Under the pieces are notes generated by a model. That model saw nothing but the letters and a program-made list of their open reading frames with translations, was not told the DNA's origin and did no database searches. The position numbers were made by a program, and so were the translations under genes. DNA of 64,000 nt from NCBI RefSeq assembly GCF_040412425.1, contig NC_089743.1:88775971-88839970 (forward strand), in the 5' to 3' direction. Positions 37,830 through 49,861 of the stretch are shown here, one piece after another. Positions within the stretch are counted from its first letter, which is position 1. Every line of letters begins with the position of its first letter. Source of the stretch: Macrobrachium rosenbergii (taxonomy: Eukaryota; Arthropoda; Malacostraca; Decapoda; Palaemonidae).

Positions 37830-40060
37830 TACGAGTATGTCCGTGTGTTTCCCCGAACTGCAAAAAAATATCTGTCTCAGAAACGATAAAAATGACACTA
37901 ACTGCCAGAATGGTTCCCTGGGCGCAGCGAAATAAAAGAATAAAAGGTCAAAGGTAGACAGACCAGAATAAAAGAACGGAGGAAGCATACAAAACGAAAT
38001 CTTTTGATCTCCATTACCCAGAAGGGATAAAGACCACGTAATGAAACGTAGAATTCAAGAGGGTAAATAAGAGAGAGGGGGAGGCAATGATGATGAAGAC
38101 AGAAAGGGAGGAATCGATAGCTACGAGTAAATGCATCAGCAATGAAAACGAATAGGAAAAGTATATTCAGTATAAATTACTGTTGCTTCTTGAAGACCGG
38201 ATGCAAATACACTGATGTTTAATAGGATTAATAAGTTTATATCTTGAAGAAATTAACCTTTGATCAATTAACATAGAACATTTATATTTATTTTTAACCT
38301 AGTGATAAGAAATTCACTGTAATTGGCACGAGGGTAAAAAGGGCACATTTTCTAAGAAAAATGCAGTTTTTTTATTTTTACAAGTATATAAAGAGAAAGC
38401 AAGAGAGTTAACAGACCGACAGCTTGGGGTGCTTGTGCAAACTTGGGGTGCTTGTGCAGTTGTAAGCAAGACTTCAGTTGAGGGGCATTTAGTGGGTGTG
38501 ACTTCCGTCATCAGACGTGAGATTTGTCCTTATTCACCTCCCTAAGAGATTCATCAGTAGTATGACAGCTGCACGTTAAGATGCAACGAATGCTTGTGCT
38601 TGCACAGTGTATTTTTTAATGATAATGTTGCAGCTCTGCACAGAGCATAAAGAAACTCAACAACAGCTTGAATAAATTGTATCTGGTCATCCCCCGGCCC
38701 TTGCCATTGGAGGAACACGGGCCTTGGGGAGCAGACCTCGATATCAGGCCTGGTGAACCTACTATAAGATTGATCAGCGACGGGTTCTAAAAAGGAGTGG
38801 CAAACTGAATTTTTATGGTTCCCCTGACACATCTCGCCCCTGAATTGTTTTAACACCTGTTGAAGGCAGCCAAGGAGGTGGATGGACTCCCGTCAGGGAT
38901 TAACAATAGTCTCCAGAACCTCGGTCGCTTAAACAATGGCGCGGCGTCTCGAGACAATAAACTTTTGTACCCAACAAAAGGGAAGCTATGGATTAGAGGT
39001 GTGTGGACATCAACTGACCTGAATGCATTTCTGGTATTTAGACAAAGAAGTTCGGGACTTGTCATCCCAGAGAATGTAGGGTGTCTCGTGGACAGGTATA
39101 TTTGACAAAATCGGTAGATAAGCATTTAGATAGGCGTTGTGTAGGTGACATACAAATGGAATAGGTATATGGATAAAAGTGACGACAGAAAAGTGCTAAA
39201 GGAAAAATGTAAAAAATGTTTGTTTTGCCTCATTAGGTATTAGATACAGACTGGCATTTGTAGTGAGCTCATTTTCAAGTGAAATGTGAATTAGTAATTA
39301 CGATAAAGCGGCTTTATCCTTTATTCGCAATTTTGTACAGCCATAAATGCGATTTCTACGATAACAACTTGTTGAATAAACATTGCTTTGATAGTAAAAA
39401 AAAAATAAAACTGCAAACGAGCTTTGTTCTAAGAACTGCAAAAAAAATTGCACTTCAGACAAACAACTTCGAATGCCGAGAAAAAATATTATTTTCACAT
39501 TAGATTTTGTTAAAACACTGAATAATCAAATCAATTCCTACTGTCTCGTAAGTTCGCGATTTTGTTTCTATGTTTCTATGAAGTTACTTCAACAAATTAT
39601 TTCCCATGCTGTACACAGATTATTCCAGATAGTTATAATGATTTCAGCTTCAAGGGATTATACTTAACAAAAGGAGTACGTGACCTAAACACAGCTCGAT
39701 TATTTTTTTTATTCAAGCCCAGGTATTTATTGTTACTATTTCTACCTTAATTGCTTTTACCATGCATGCATACTTGTGGCTGGTCGATACCAAAGCACAT
39801 TACGACCTACTAATTGTTCCTACGTCTCGGAATTTCTTTTGTGTTTTGCGAATTGCTCGCTGTTATTAACATGGCCTCATCCTTTTCATTTAAATGTCGC
39901 ACATACTTTGTTCTTCATGCTGTAGAGATTACAATATTTTTCTAAGATTTTATCTTATAATCGTTTCAACTTGCGTTTTTGTCTGCTGTGACGATGGAGA
40001 TAATTCTGAGGTGTTCCGTTTATTTAATTTTTCTGAAGTATTTTTCAGTTGTCAAGGAGT
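37830..40060. other. Unrecognised stretch without a supported gene
   Basis: Overlapping frames of 81-100 codons at 38554-39125 on both strands have no domain. A direct duplication of CTTGGGGTGCTTGTGCA lies at 38424-38459. The rest is AT-rich. Confidence 0.4.
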
Positions 40061-40073
40061 GTATGTATGTGTG

Positions 40074-40108
<35 letters not shown>

Positions 40109-40282
40109 GTATATATATATTATATATATATATATATATTAAATAAGGAGTGTATGTACAGTATGTGTGTATATAAACAGATATATAGATCTAGATATAT
40201 ATAGAGATACACTGTAGATACAGATAGATAGAGAGATAGATAGACAGAATTATACAGATATGTGTGTGTGTGTGTGTGTGTG
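40061..40282. repeat. Mixed TA, GATA and TG simple repeats
   Basis: TATG/TA repeats (40065-40139), GATA-type repeats (40200-40246) and (TG)n (40261-40282) follow one another. Confidence 0.85.
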
Positions 40283-40441
40283 TTGGTTCTAAGGATGTTG
40301 TTCCTAAGCGCAGTACCACTAATCCAGAAAAAGTCTCCAACTCAAAATAGTTGGAGGTCAAGAGCAAAATGACTCCTTTAGAAATGGGCCAAGCAAGCGC
40401 ATACACTTTTAATGAGACGCTTACGTAAACCGGGACAAAGG

Positions 40442-40445
<4 letters not shown>

Positions 40446-40502
<57 letters not shown>
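40446..40502. repeat. (GA)n microsatellite
   Basis: About 28 GA units. Confidence 0.95.
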
Positions 40503-40503
<1 letters not shown>

Positions 40504-40791
40504 ACTGTAAGCCACGGAATCTTCGAGATACACGTGAAAATGAGTTGCCATATGGAGGGGAAGTAAGGCGATCAAAGGAAAAAAAGTGCAGACTGGGAGA
40601 ATAACTTATATGGGACCTGGACGAGGTGGGAGATGGGAAGGTTGGGGGGGGGAGGTGATGTTAAAGGTAGGAAAGGGTTGCCAAGAGGTTACAAAAAGGC
40701 TGGAGGGTTGCGGTAAGTTGTTCTTCCTCGGGGTTTCAATCGATTCCCCTTGGACCATCACCATCATCATCTGTGGGGAAGGCGGAATGGA

Positions 40792-40795
<4 letters not shown>

Positions 40796-40872
<77 letters not shown>
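40796..40872. repeat. (GA)n microsatellite
   Basis: About 38 GA units ending in a G8 run. Two long GA tracts lie within 430 bp, both purine on the plus strand. Confidence 0.95.
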
Positions 40873-40879
<7 letters not shown>

Positions 40880-41182
40880 AGATACTCGATTCAACGAAGA
40901 TGAGGGCATGGGGGAGATGATTAGGGAAGAGAGTGTAAGGGGGAGATGCAGAGCAATTTAATGGCCGTAAATAATTGCCTTTCGTTTTCGTGGGTATTCA
41001 ATCATCCTTCGATAAGTCATCTTACCCTTAACATCACCAGCTTCTTCCGCCGAGTAGTAATACTCTTTTAAGCAATAAAACGTATCATCGAGGATTATTT
41101 CCACACTTTCGAATGCGATAATACGTCTAGACCTTTTTCTAGGTCATATATTCTGAGGGCCCAGATTAATTGACGTAGGATC

Positions 41183-41325
41183 CACACACACACGCACACA
41201 CACACACACACCTTCTCATATCTTTCTGGCTTAACCGAATGGAACAAACACTTGCCTAATAAATGATAATGAAATGTGATGATATCGTCTGCACACAAAG
41301 AGTGAGAGAGAGAGAGAGAGAGAGA
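41183..41325. repeat. (CA)n and (GA)n short tracts
   Basis: CA units at 41183-41211, with one CGCA, and GA units at 41302-41325, separated by about 90 bp. Confidence 0.85.
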
Positions 41326-41891
41326 AAAAGAGAGGACTCATGAACCTTTCCTCTAAATACTCAAACATCTGTGTAATGATGTTTTCATTGTAATCTTCCA
41401 TTATTATTAACAAGTGTTGTCATTTTCTAACATTATTCTATACCTTCCAAGAAATGGTCAAATTAATATTTGCAAATAAAATGACCTAAAGTGGCTTTGG
41501 ACTTTTGAAAGCAAATTTTGCCTTTACTGGACTCAGGAAAAATAGTGAATAAGTAAAAAGGAGAATATTCAAAATCATTACCTCTCTTATCGGTATCATA
41601 AGGGAACACAGATGGTAAGTCATGACCGTCGGGACGCGTGACGTTACGTACCGTCCAGAGGCTCACACAAAGGTACCTTCATCTTCATACTTGTATAATG
41701 AGTCAGCGGTCAGATAGGTTAGGACCGCACTGGTTGATTGCAAGGCTAAAAGTGAAAGCCATGATCGCAGAATATTGATTTAACATACACATGCACACCT
41801 GAGTGGCAGAATTTTACAAGGGCCCTTTACGTCACGCAGCATTGTGTGTGTGTATGTATGTATTTATGTATGTGTGTATATACATATACAT

Positions 41892-41904
<13 letters not shown>

Positions 41905-41951
<47 letters not shown>
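41905..41951. repeat. (TA)n microsatellite
   Basis: About 23 TA units after TACATA variants. Confidence 0.95.
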
Positions 41952-41955
<4 letters not shown>

Positions 41956-42089
41956 ATAAGGCCCATAAAACACTATTTAAAGTTGAAACCATGATCTTGT
42001 TTCTGTGCCCCTGTTCACTGGTAGAATATATTGAGTTTTATATATACAAAAACATGCAGGTGTGGCCAGGCCTGATGTTGGCAGGTGGC

Positions 42090-43150
42090 GTTTCTTAAGA
42101 AAGGAGAGATTGCCCAAATTTAGTGGTTTTGGCCTCATTAGCTCCGTTTGGCGATGGATCTGGCGGTCGCGTTTCTTGGGTCATCTTCTTCAAAAGGGGT
42201 GATTAGGTGTCAATGGCGTCCGATTTCCAATGTCCTCCTGACAGGTTCATATTGTTGGTTTGATTGATGATAGCAGATTCCAGCATCTTTCTTTTGTACG
42301 GACAGCTATGAAAACCAACTCCGCCCCACTCCAGTTAATGACATGCCCTGTATAATATGTAGGAAAATTCCCGAACTCTAGCGTAATACTGATCTTTTGT
42401 GCTCTGTTATGAGAGCGATCTATACATAAATGTCATGACAATTACTACACGGTATCTTGTAAACTCCGGCTTCTTCCCTTTTGTTATTTAATATACGTTA
42501 ACGAGCGAACTCCTGATGGATTTGGGATAATGGAAAATATTATTAGAACTGAGTTTCTCGGTGGCCTTTTGGATGTTTTCATATAGCTTTATTTTGTTGT
42601 TGAAATCTATTTGTCTGTTGTGAGTGGGACCTCTGTAGTATATTTTATTTGCTTTATTAATAGCCCTCTATAATGTGTGGTGGATAGAGCAGTTGCGTTA
42701 GGTGTTGGGGATCGTGTTAAATTCTTGTCCAGGTACTCATTTGAACATATCCTAAGTCCTCTGAGGAATAGGTTGCACCCCATGATTTTTACGGAGACGT
42801 CGTGGTAGCTTAAGAAATGAATGTAGGAGTGAAGGTGGACTATATTTAAATGCATACCTGTTCTGTTTTCTTATGATCAGTACATCTAGAACCAGGTCCT
42901 TTTCCCATTCTGTTTTAAATTTTATGGTCGGAACTGGGAATTTAGGCATTAAAAATTCCTTAAAGTCCTCTAGCTCCTTGTCCCAGAAAGTAAAGATATC
43001 ATTCCGTATCTAAGCCAGATCATGTTATGGGGTTTGATAGACGACAAAAGTTCTGTTTCGATTGTTTCCCAGGAATGCCATGCTACAGCCAAATTTTTGT
43101 TTGTAAAAATTACCATTGAAAGAAAACACGTTGTTAGAGAGGTTGATAAG
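42090..43150 (-). mobile_element. Penelope-like element (PLE) remnant, reverse transcriptase plus GIY-YIG end
   Basis: Read on the minus strand from about 43140 down, frames with several breaks give GNFYKQKFGCSM, IWLRY followed by DIFTFWD, IKFKTEWEKD, LDVLIIRKQNRYAFK, and FLSYHDVSVKI...LRICSNEYLDK. These form the palm-to-thumb order of PLE reverse transcriptases. At 42467-42423 GVYKIPCSNCHDIYV is the start of the GIY-YIG endonuclease domain of the same protein (V-Y...C-x-x-C...Y-V). It ends in a stop where the motif continues. The catalytic Y-V-D-D position (about 43000-43008) has lost one base. Clearly inactive; the 5' part is missing. Confidence 0.85.
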
Positions 43151-43163
43151 TTTTAAAGTTTTA

Positions 43164-43165
<2 letters not shown>

Positions 43166-43225
<60 letters not shown>
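43166..43225. repeat. (TA)n microsatellite
   Basis: About 29 TA units at the point where the PLE remnant stops. Confidence 0.95.
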
Positions 43226-43226
<1 letters not shown>

Positions 43227-43229
43227 TAT

Positions 43230-44820
43230 CCTATCTGCCACCGTCTCTATGCTTATCCAAAATAGGGGTCAAAGTCCCGTCCACTAAGGAGGGGTACCCC
43301 ATGCCCGATGGTAGTTGAAGTGAAGTGGATCTTTTTGGGTGCAGTTTCAGACAGGGTCAAGCCAGGTAGTACGATTAAGTGTTCACTGGGGAATAGGCAT
43401 TCAAGTAGTAGCTCTATATCCTTATCACAAGAACTATTTCCCTGTGCTGTCCTTTTGCTGGTTCTCGATTGTTTTCCAGGAATGCCGGGCGCTCCCATGA
43501 GAAGAGGCCACTTCCTTAGCCTAAGGGCTTATAGATTGAACGACATCCAAGAAGCAGCCGAGAGAGGGCAGTAAAAACTCAGTCACCGAGCAGGCAAGAC
43601 CTCTGTATTGCTAAGTCCCGAATCTCGGGCATTGTCTATCTCAGCACTCTGCCACCAACTGGTATATTTTTGGGTCACGAGACCTGGACTACAAGCACTC
43701 TCTGAAGACACAGTGGATTGTCTAGCTATTTTGCAAGTGCACTTGCAATCCGGATGGCCAGGTACGTCTGAAATTAGCAAGTGAGTACCAGTTTACTTGG
43801 CCTCCCACCAAATCTCTCATTTCCTTTTCACATATTTCACCTTCCAAAGTAAATCCCTTGCTGATATCCATTTGCTACTATTGTGCGTGTTCCCCAAATG
43901 AATTAAGTCTATTGATGAAATAATCCTTAGCACTCAGTGACATAGCATTAATCATCCCTCCATTGTGCTAGATCATTGCATAATAGAGAATCCTTTATGC
44001 ACGAACCCTTACCTGGAATAAATCTATTTCAAGAGGTGTGTTACCTCGTCCCCTTTGTGTTTCTGCCACCAACCTACCTCTGAGAAGTTGCCTTAGAGGA
44101 GTTATTAATTCAGCCTTTCCATATGCAAGCCTCCTGCTTCTGCAACTGATTACAAGATAGCAAAACTTTGTGTTCTCCAGCCAAGGGCTCCTGTTTGCGT
44201 TCCTACTGTGTCAAATTTATCGTTCTCTCTGAAAGCCAGTTAACTGTGATATTTGTTTTAATCTCACTGCCTTGCTGGGTTGCACACCAGTCATGATTTA
44301 TTTCCCCTGCTTTCACTGTGTGAAATAAAGTCATTTATTGTAACCGAGGGCTTTCGTGGCGACCTTCCCTTTCCCTTATATTTTAGAGGTATCACTAAGG
44401 TGAGTTATATTGAGTGTTGCATTTTTTATTACATATTTGGTTCTGGGTAGGTGGCTCCTAAGGCCAAATTCAAAAACAATATCCTTTTCATTTGCCAACC
44501 AGGCTAAATATGTAACAATATATAGATATGCATGTATATATTCATATACATAATCACTGCCTACAACGTCACGCAACCTAAAGGGGACTGTGAAATTTCA
44601 CCACTCATGTCCTGAGACCACAAAAGCCCAGCTGACTATCACGGTATCACCTATTATTCACCCAGGGATGCACCAGGGACATCTCCTAGCCATTTCCACC
44701 TTCCTGTCATCAATGTCTAATTTACATATGGTATCATTTCTACCTCTACCCTATCATCTGATTCGTAATAAGCGTCTTAAACCTTTATTCTCAGATCTAC
44801 AACTCTTTTTGATATAGTAT
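43230..44820. other. Unrecognised stretch, possible LTR end near 44.36 kb
   Basis: No gene supported. AATAAA at 44323-44328, about 30 bp before TGGCGACC at 44357-44364, resembles the 3' end of an LTR next to a primer-binding site, but no second LTR or coding region was found nearby. Frames of 75-88 codons have no domain. Confidence 0.3.
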
Positions 44821-44824
44821 CATT

Positions 44825-45170
44825 GACATAGAATGATTCATGTCCGTATAGCCAGAGAGATCGTACCAAACTTATGGATAATCTTACTTTTATAAACAAT
44901 TTGATCCTATTTCATTTTCGACCGTTATTCAGCTTGCCCACTGCCCCTTATTTAGTCTTTGAAAAAATTCCAACATAAGAGAACCTGTATTGGGTATCAC
45001 TGTTCCTAAATATTTAAAAGATTTCAAATATATATACAGTCTCCTACAGCCTTTACCCTTTGAGATGTTGCCAGGTGTTAGTTGAATTTTTTTCAAGATT
45101 ATGTAATTATACGCCAAATACTTATCCACCTCAGCAGCAAAATACTTCAAATGGCTAACTACCGCACATA
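44825..45170 (-). pseudogene. LINE remnant, copy C1
   Basis: Minus-strand frame 45150-44929 includes KSFKYLGTVIPNTGSL, the conserved F-x-Y-L-G-x-x-I region after the LINE palm domain. In another frame VRSLWLYGHES follows (about 44845-44880). The YGHES block is shared with copy A at 14.65 kb, so it is the same family. Stops and frame changes throughout. Confidence 0.75.
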
Positions 45171-45205
45171 ATCACTACTTTTTTTAACACCAGGTCATAT
45201 CGATC

Positions 45206-45208
<3 letters not shown>

Positions 45209-45246
<38 letters not shown>
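45209..45246. repeat. (GA)n microsatellite
   Basis: About 19 GA units separating two LINE fragments that point away from each other. Confidence 0.95.
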
Positions 45247-45249
<3 letters not shown>

Positions 45250-45469
45250 AGAACAGGCAGGAGCAGCACGAATCAAATATGTGTTAAGACATGTCGTGCA
45301 GCAATGTAAAGAATTTTAAAATCCCCGTGATGGCTACGAGAAGTCATTTGACTGAATCTGCAGACCAGTATAATAGAAGGTCTATTTCCCACTCATATGC
45401 TAGTTAAATATGCAAACTACTTGAAGCTATCCGCCAAGGAAGAATGTGTTAATGTTGACTGAGTCATGT

Positions 45470-46020
45470 CAAATAAATCTGAATTAAATAGTAGGGTGTG
45501 ACAGGGATATATTATTCATCTTTGCTGTTTGTCCTTCTCGTGGATTTTATAATGAAAAAGAAGAGGCCGGATATAAAAGCGATGGTTTAGACTGGAGTTA
45601 AGCTAGAAACCTGACTCACTTAGAACATGGAGATGATACTGTTTTAATCACCGAAACACTACTAGATCTGCAAAGCTTCCTTAAATGAACACATCACATT
45701 TCGAGAGATGAGACTCATATCTAAGAAAAACATAATAAGGAGAGTATGCATAATTGAATGAAATGACTCTAGATGACTATTCAGGAGAATATTTTGAGTC
45801 ACATAGTAGGAAAGACCGAGAGAAATAAGACCGTTGGGGATATTAGGGAAGTTCCTCATGTACATGAGAATGTCATGAAAGGGAGATGGAAGTAGCTTGC
45901 ATAAGTCCTTCGCACAACCCATGGGAGAACAGTAGGTGATGGTGAGGCGACAGGCAGAAGTGGAGTGGAGATTTGTGGAAGTAAAAGAACAGGAACGACT
46001 CCAGGTGCACGATGCTGTAA
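45470..46020 (+). pseudogene. LINE remnant, copy C2 (palm motif and post-palm region)
   Basis: Plus strand. A Q-G-Y-I-I block at about 45500 is followed by GDDTVLITETLLDLQ at 45629 on, matching the A-D-D-T-V-L palm motif with Gly in place of Ala. Further on, TVGDIREVPHVHENVMKG (about 45827-45880) matches the EVPYIDERMMKG block of copies A and B. Sequence between these is shortened, and frames are interrupted. Orientation is opposite to C1, only 300 bp away. Confidence 0.7.
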
Positions 46021-46027
46021 GTGGTGA

Positions 46028-46063
46028 TATATATATATATACAATATATATACACATATATAT

Positions 46064-46144
<81 letters not shown>
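46028..46144. repeat. (TA)n-rich tract
   Basis: About 115 bp of TA with ACAATA, ACACAT and ATAATA breaks, directly downstream of the LINE remnant. Confidence 0.95.
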
Positions 46145-46146
<2 letters not shown>

Positions 46147-46149
46147 TGG

Positions 46150-46940
46150 GCACCCATTTTACTTTAATACTTTAATCATATTATTTTGTAATTTTTCTCT
46201 TAAGCCACTTTGGCAGTATTGTCAGATCTCTTGTCTCCTCCTCACCGGTTGTTAGCTTGTTTGACTTTCGTATTAACAATCGTTTTTGTTTTTACATGGT
46301 TTGAGGGTACTTGGCCCTCCCCGGAAGAGGGGATGGTCAAACTCCTTGTGAGGGCAGTCAATCTGTTTTCTGAGCCATTTTGGAGAGGCTGTCACCATTC
46401 TTGTCTGCCTGCTGGAAGTACCATTGACACTGATCACTTGCTTCCCCCGCTACAAGCTGAGGATTAATACGTCCTGTGGGATTTTGCTCCATCAGTATTG
46501 TAGCTGCAAGCTAGACTTCATCTCCGCCTCTGGCTTTGTATCTGTCAGAAGAACCTCACTTTTAGCCGGTATGGTGGAATTATTGGCATTGCCTGCTGCT
46601 GTTGGTTGTGATCACGGTGTATGGACCCTGGTGTGGGTTCTTTTATCCCTGCATGCCCTTGTTTTGTTCCAGACGTGGAGCTTGATGTATGTGACGTTGC
46701 AAGCCTCGCTTGACATCTTGAGGAGATCACGACGATGGTTACCAGCCTCCTTATTTACATGGTTTATTTGGCATTCGTACGTATTTAGGTTGCTAGTCTT
46801 TTGACCTTCTCATACTTTCTCGGCCCCTTTTGTAAGTACAGATGTGCTGCATTCTTTATTTAGTAGTGTACGTGATTGAGTATTGTTTTGTAAGGGTCAC
46901 TGTCTTTTAGATATTTATGTATTAAGAAGTTCAGGTGTCA
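46150..46940. other. Unrecognised stretch with two overlapping open frames
   Basis: Plus-strand frames at 46210-46467 (85 codons) and 46424-46804 (126 codons) overlap in different phases. Both translate to hydrophobic, Leu/Trp-rich sequence with no motif I know. The region is GC-richer and pyrimidine-rich compared with its flanks and could be part of an LTR or other repeat. No gene called. Confidence 0.35.
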
Positions 46941-46947
46941 TTTCTGT

Positions 46948-47142
46948 CTAAGGTTTAAGCATTAAATATTAAATGGTTTTTCTCAGTGTTTATTTGTCCC
47001 CCTTGAATAATCTTGCGTACGATTCCACCCTTGTGATTCTTGGAAAGGTATGTCTAAGGTTTACATTAAATATTAAATGGTTTTTCTCATACATTTGTCC
47101 CCTTGAATAATCTTGCAACATTCCCACCTTTTGTGGACTTTC
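46948..47142. repeat. Tandem duplication, about 95-100 bp, two units
   Basis: GTCTAAGGTTTA, then ATTAAATATTAAATGGTTTT, then CCCCTTGAATAATCTTGC occur twice, starting at about 46948 and 47052. The second unit is slightly shorter, and the 3' parts diverge. Confidence 0.85.
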
Positions 47143-47209
47143 GCAGGTAGCGAACACGAAAAGGCATTTCTGACTGTATAAATTATGTAGTATTTAAACA
47201 AGCCATTAT

Positions 47210-47211
<2 letters not shown>

Positions 47212-47262
<51 letters not shown>
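47212..47262. repeat. (TA)n microsatellite
   Basis: About 25 TA units. Confidence 0.95.
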
Positions 47263-47269
<7 letters not shown>

Positions 47270-48240
47270 CAAATGTGTATATATATATAATATTATATAT
47301 ACATGAGAGGGAGATGTAAAATGTCTTTTACATACAACTCCAAAAAACGATCGGGAAACATCTTGGCACAACGGGATTGCCAAATCGGGTGGTGAAAGAA
47401 TCTGAAAAAATAACACGTGAAGCAACAACTTTAATCCATTCGGAGTGCAACTGGGGATTGACACAAACAGGATCGCTTCTGGGTAAATGATGTCAAAAGA
47501 ATGCAAAAGTGGAAAATGAGGATTTGATTATGAAACACGTAAAATCGAAGCCATTTGCAGTCGATATATTGACGAAATAATGTAAGAGAACGTAACGTCA
47601 TAATTGTTTACCTTCTAACAAGGGTTTAGAAACAGTTCTGGGAAATTGTACCTTCTGGGTCTGGTGTGTTCTTGGCGACGTATCTGTTGCCCTCTAAATG
47701 CAAACTAGAATGTATTTAATCGAGCTTTGTACCTTTCAGGACCCGTATACCTTTGGTCTGAACTACGGAAATATGCTTAACAAAGGATACGAGGCATTTC
47801 ACCTCAACCTAAAGATTTCATCTTGTGACCCCACCTAACCTAAAGGATACATCAGTCGTCCAAAATATCAAACTGCGCCGGAATAAAGTCTAAAACACTA
47901 CAGCAAGAGAGACCAGGTCTTTGTGATGACTTTACAAACAAAAAACACATAGAAGAAAACTATCCCACTTATAAAAAAATTTCATCCTAATTTCCTGAGA
48001 GGGCTTAAAGTATGGTACATAAACTGATGATCATGTTCAGTGCATGATGTTCTTTTTATGAACATAAGTATCGAAGGGATAGCATGAAGTTACTTTGCGA
48101 GAGCATAAATAAACCAAAAGTGTAAGATTCAAGTTGTTGGAAACACAATAAATACATACTTTTGAACAAATCTACACCATTCATCGAAAAACAATGGCAT
48201 TCACAAATACCTGAACATGTAAATATATATAAATCTAAGG
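47270..48240. other. Unrecognised stretch
   Basis: No gene or repeat family recognised. Confidence 0.4.
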
Positions 48241-48268
48241 ATACACAAACACACACACACACGAATAC

Positions 48269-48356
<88 letters not shown>

Positions 48357-48440
48357 ATATGTATACACACATACATACATACATATGTATGTACTCTACA
48401 TAAATAGCATATATATTAATACACATAACAATATATATAT

Positions 48441-48472
<32 letters not shown>

Positions 48473-48494
48473 CACTCACACATACATATATATA

Positions 48495-48552
<58 letters not shown>
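48241..48552. repeat. Cluster of (CA)n and (TA)n tracts
   Basis: (CA)n at 48271-48315 passes into (TA)n (48316-48350). Further TA blocks lie at 48432-48470 and 48498-48550 with CATA variants between. Frames of 64-106 codons here are simple-repeat translation. Confidence 0.9.
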
Positions 48553-48555
<3 letters not shown>

Positions 48556-49528
48556 CATATGTATATACAACTCCTATGCAACTCATACATATAGTGTGTG
48601 TGTGAGCATGCCCATCAAAACAAAAACCGAGTTATCTTATCTGGGCAACTTACCTATATTTCCGGCAGCGAGGACCTGAAGATTAGACAGAAGCTAAATG
48701 AATAAAAGGACACCCACATAGCGATGCATATCGTCCTTGCACCTTACATCATCCCCCCGCCGCTACTGCAAAGACAGAAACAAAGGGAAACATTTAGTTA
48801 CAGTGAAATTTTATCTATTTCAGTGCAATCAGAACACACACACTCATACAGGCATGTTAGTTTATAGGGAAAATTTATGGAAGCATTCATAAGTGCATAT
48901 GTTATGTATACGCATTTATATGCATAAAAACAATCAGGAGGGTTTAAATTTGTGTTGTCATCTTCAATTATATTAGCAAACATACCATATCTTATTCAGA
49001 GGCATTAATCCTCCATATATATCTATATATTACACAAACACACACATGGGTATAGATACGACACCGCTAACCAACAAAAATAGACCAGGCCTTAGGAAAA
49101 AATATAAAAACGAGAAGGCAAACCACCTCCATCCTCCACAAAACTTTCATTCAACAGCCTGATAACAGAAAATTTTGTGACATTCACTGGAATAGCTACA
49201 ATGACGCACCACAGATATATAATTCTATCAACTGTTTTATCCATTATAGCCACAATGACATCTACAGTTCATCATTTAATAATGAATTTAGATGCAATTT
49301 CCACTGAAAGCCTTTGAATCCGAAAGAAAAGTGAGTGAAGATATTGTGATTCCCCGGTGGAACTGCTTTGCACCAGTCGTATCTCCCAATCGTTCTGAAT
49401 GGCTAGCTAATAATCTTTGTTTAGATCTTTCCGTACGATGATGATGATGTTGAAGTTGGTTTATGATGATCATTATCCATACCTACAGTCATATCCATGA
49501 AATATCTGATTGTCACCCACAACATTTA
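48553..49528. other. Unrecognised stretch
   Basis: AT-rich with no gene or repeat family recognised. A short GATGATGATG run lies at 49437-49450. Confidence 0.4.
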
Positions 49529-49529
49529 G

Positions 49530-49796
49530 CCCTTCGTTGGGTGAGTCAAAGGCTTCGACTGCTCACTGGCTGTTGGAGTTCACCCCCGCTGGCTGATGGA
49601 AGAGTTAGAGGAATTTATTTCTGGTGATAAATTCATTTCGCGCTATAAGCGTGTCTGATTCCACAATAAGTTGTGAGATCTCAATTTGCTTGGTAACCAA
49701 TTGGTTCTTAGCCACGTAAAATGAGTGTGATTTTCAGGCCCAGCCCTAGGAGAGCGAATCAGCTCAGTGGTCTGGTAAAACTAAGGTATACTTAAC
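49530..49796 (+). mobile_element. tRNA-derived SINE, copy 7 (diverged)
   Basis: Head CCTTCGTTGGGTGAGTCAAAG is recognisable but the B-box-like region is altered (GGAGTTCACCCCC), so internal promoter function is doubtful. The body and the GGTATACTTAAC end match the family. It lies 70 bp upstream of the 30-bp minisatellite. Confidence 0.8.
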
Positions 49797-49861
49797 TTCA
49801 GGTGTTATTGACCATTCTTGAGGCACTTACAATCTAATATTCTCTCTCCTCGGCATCTTTT

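Noticed and set aside
46424..46804. 126-codon plus-strand hydrophobic frame as a membrane protein
   Set aside because: Hydrophobicity follows from T-rich sequence, and it overlaps another frame in a different phase. No family resemblance.
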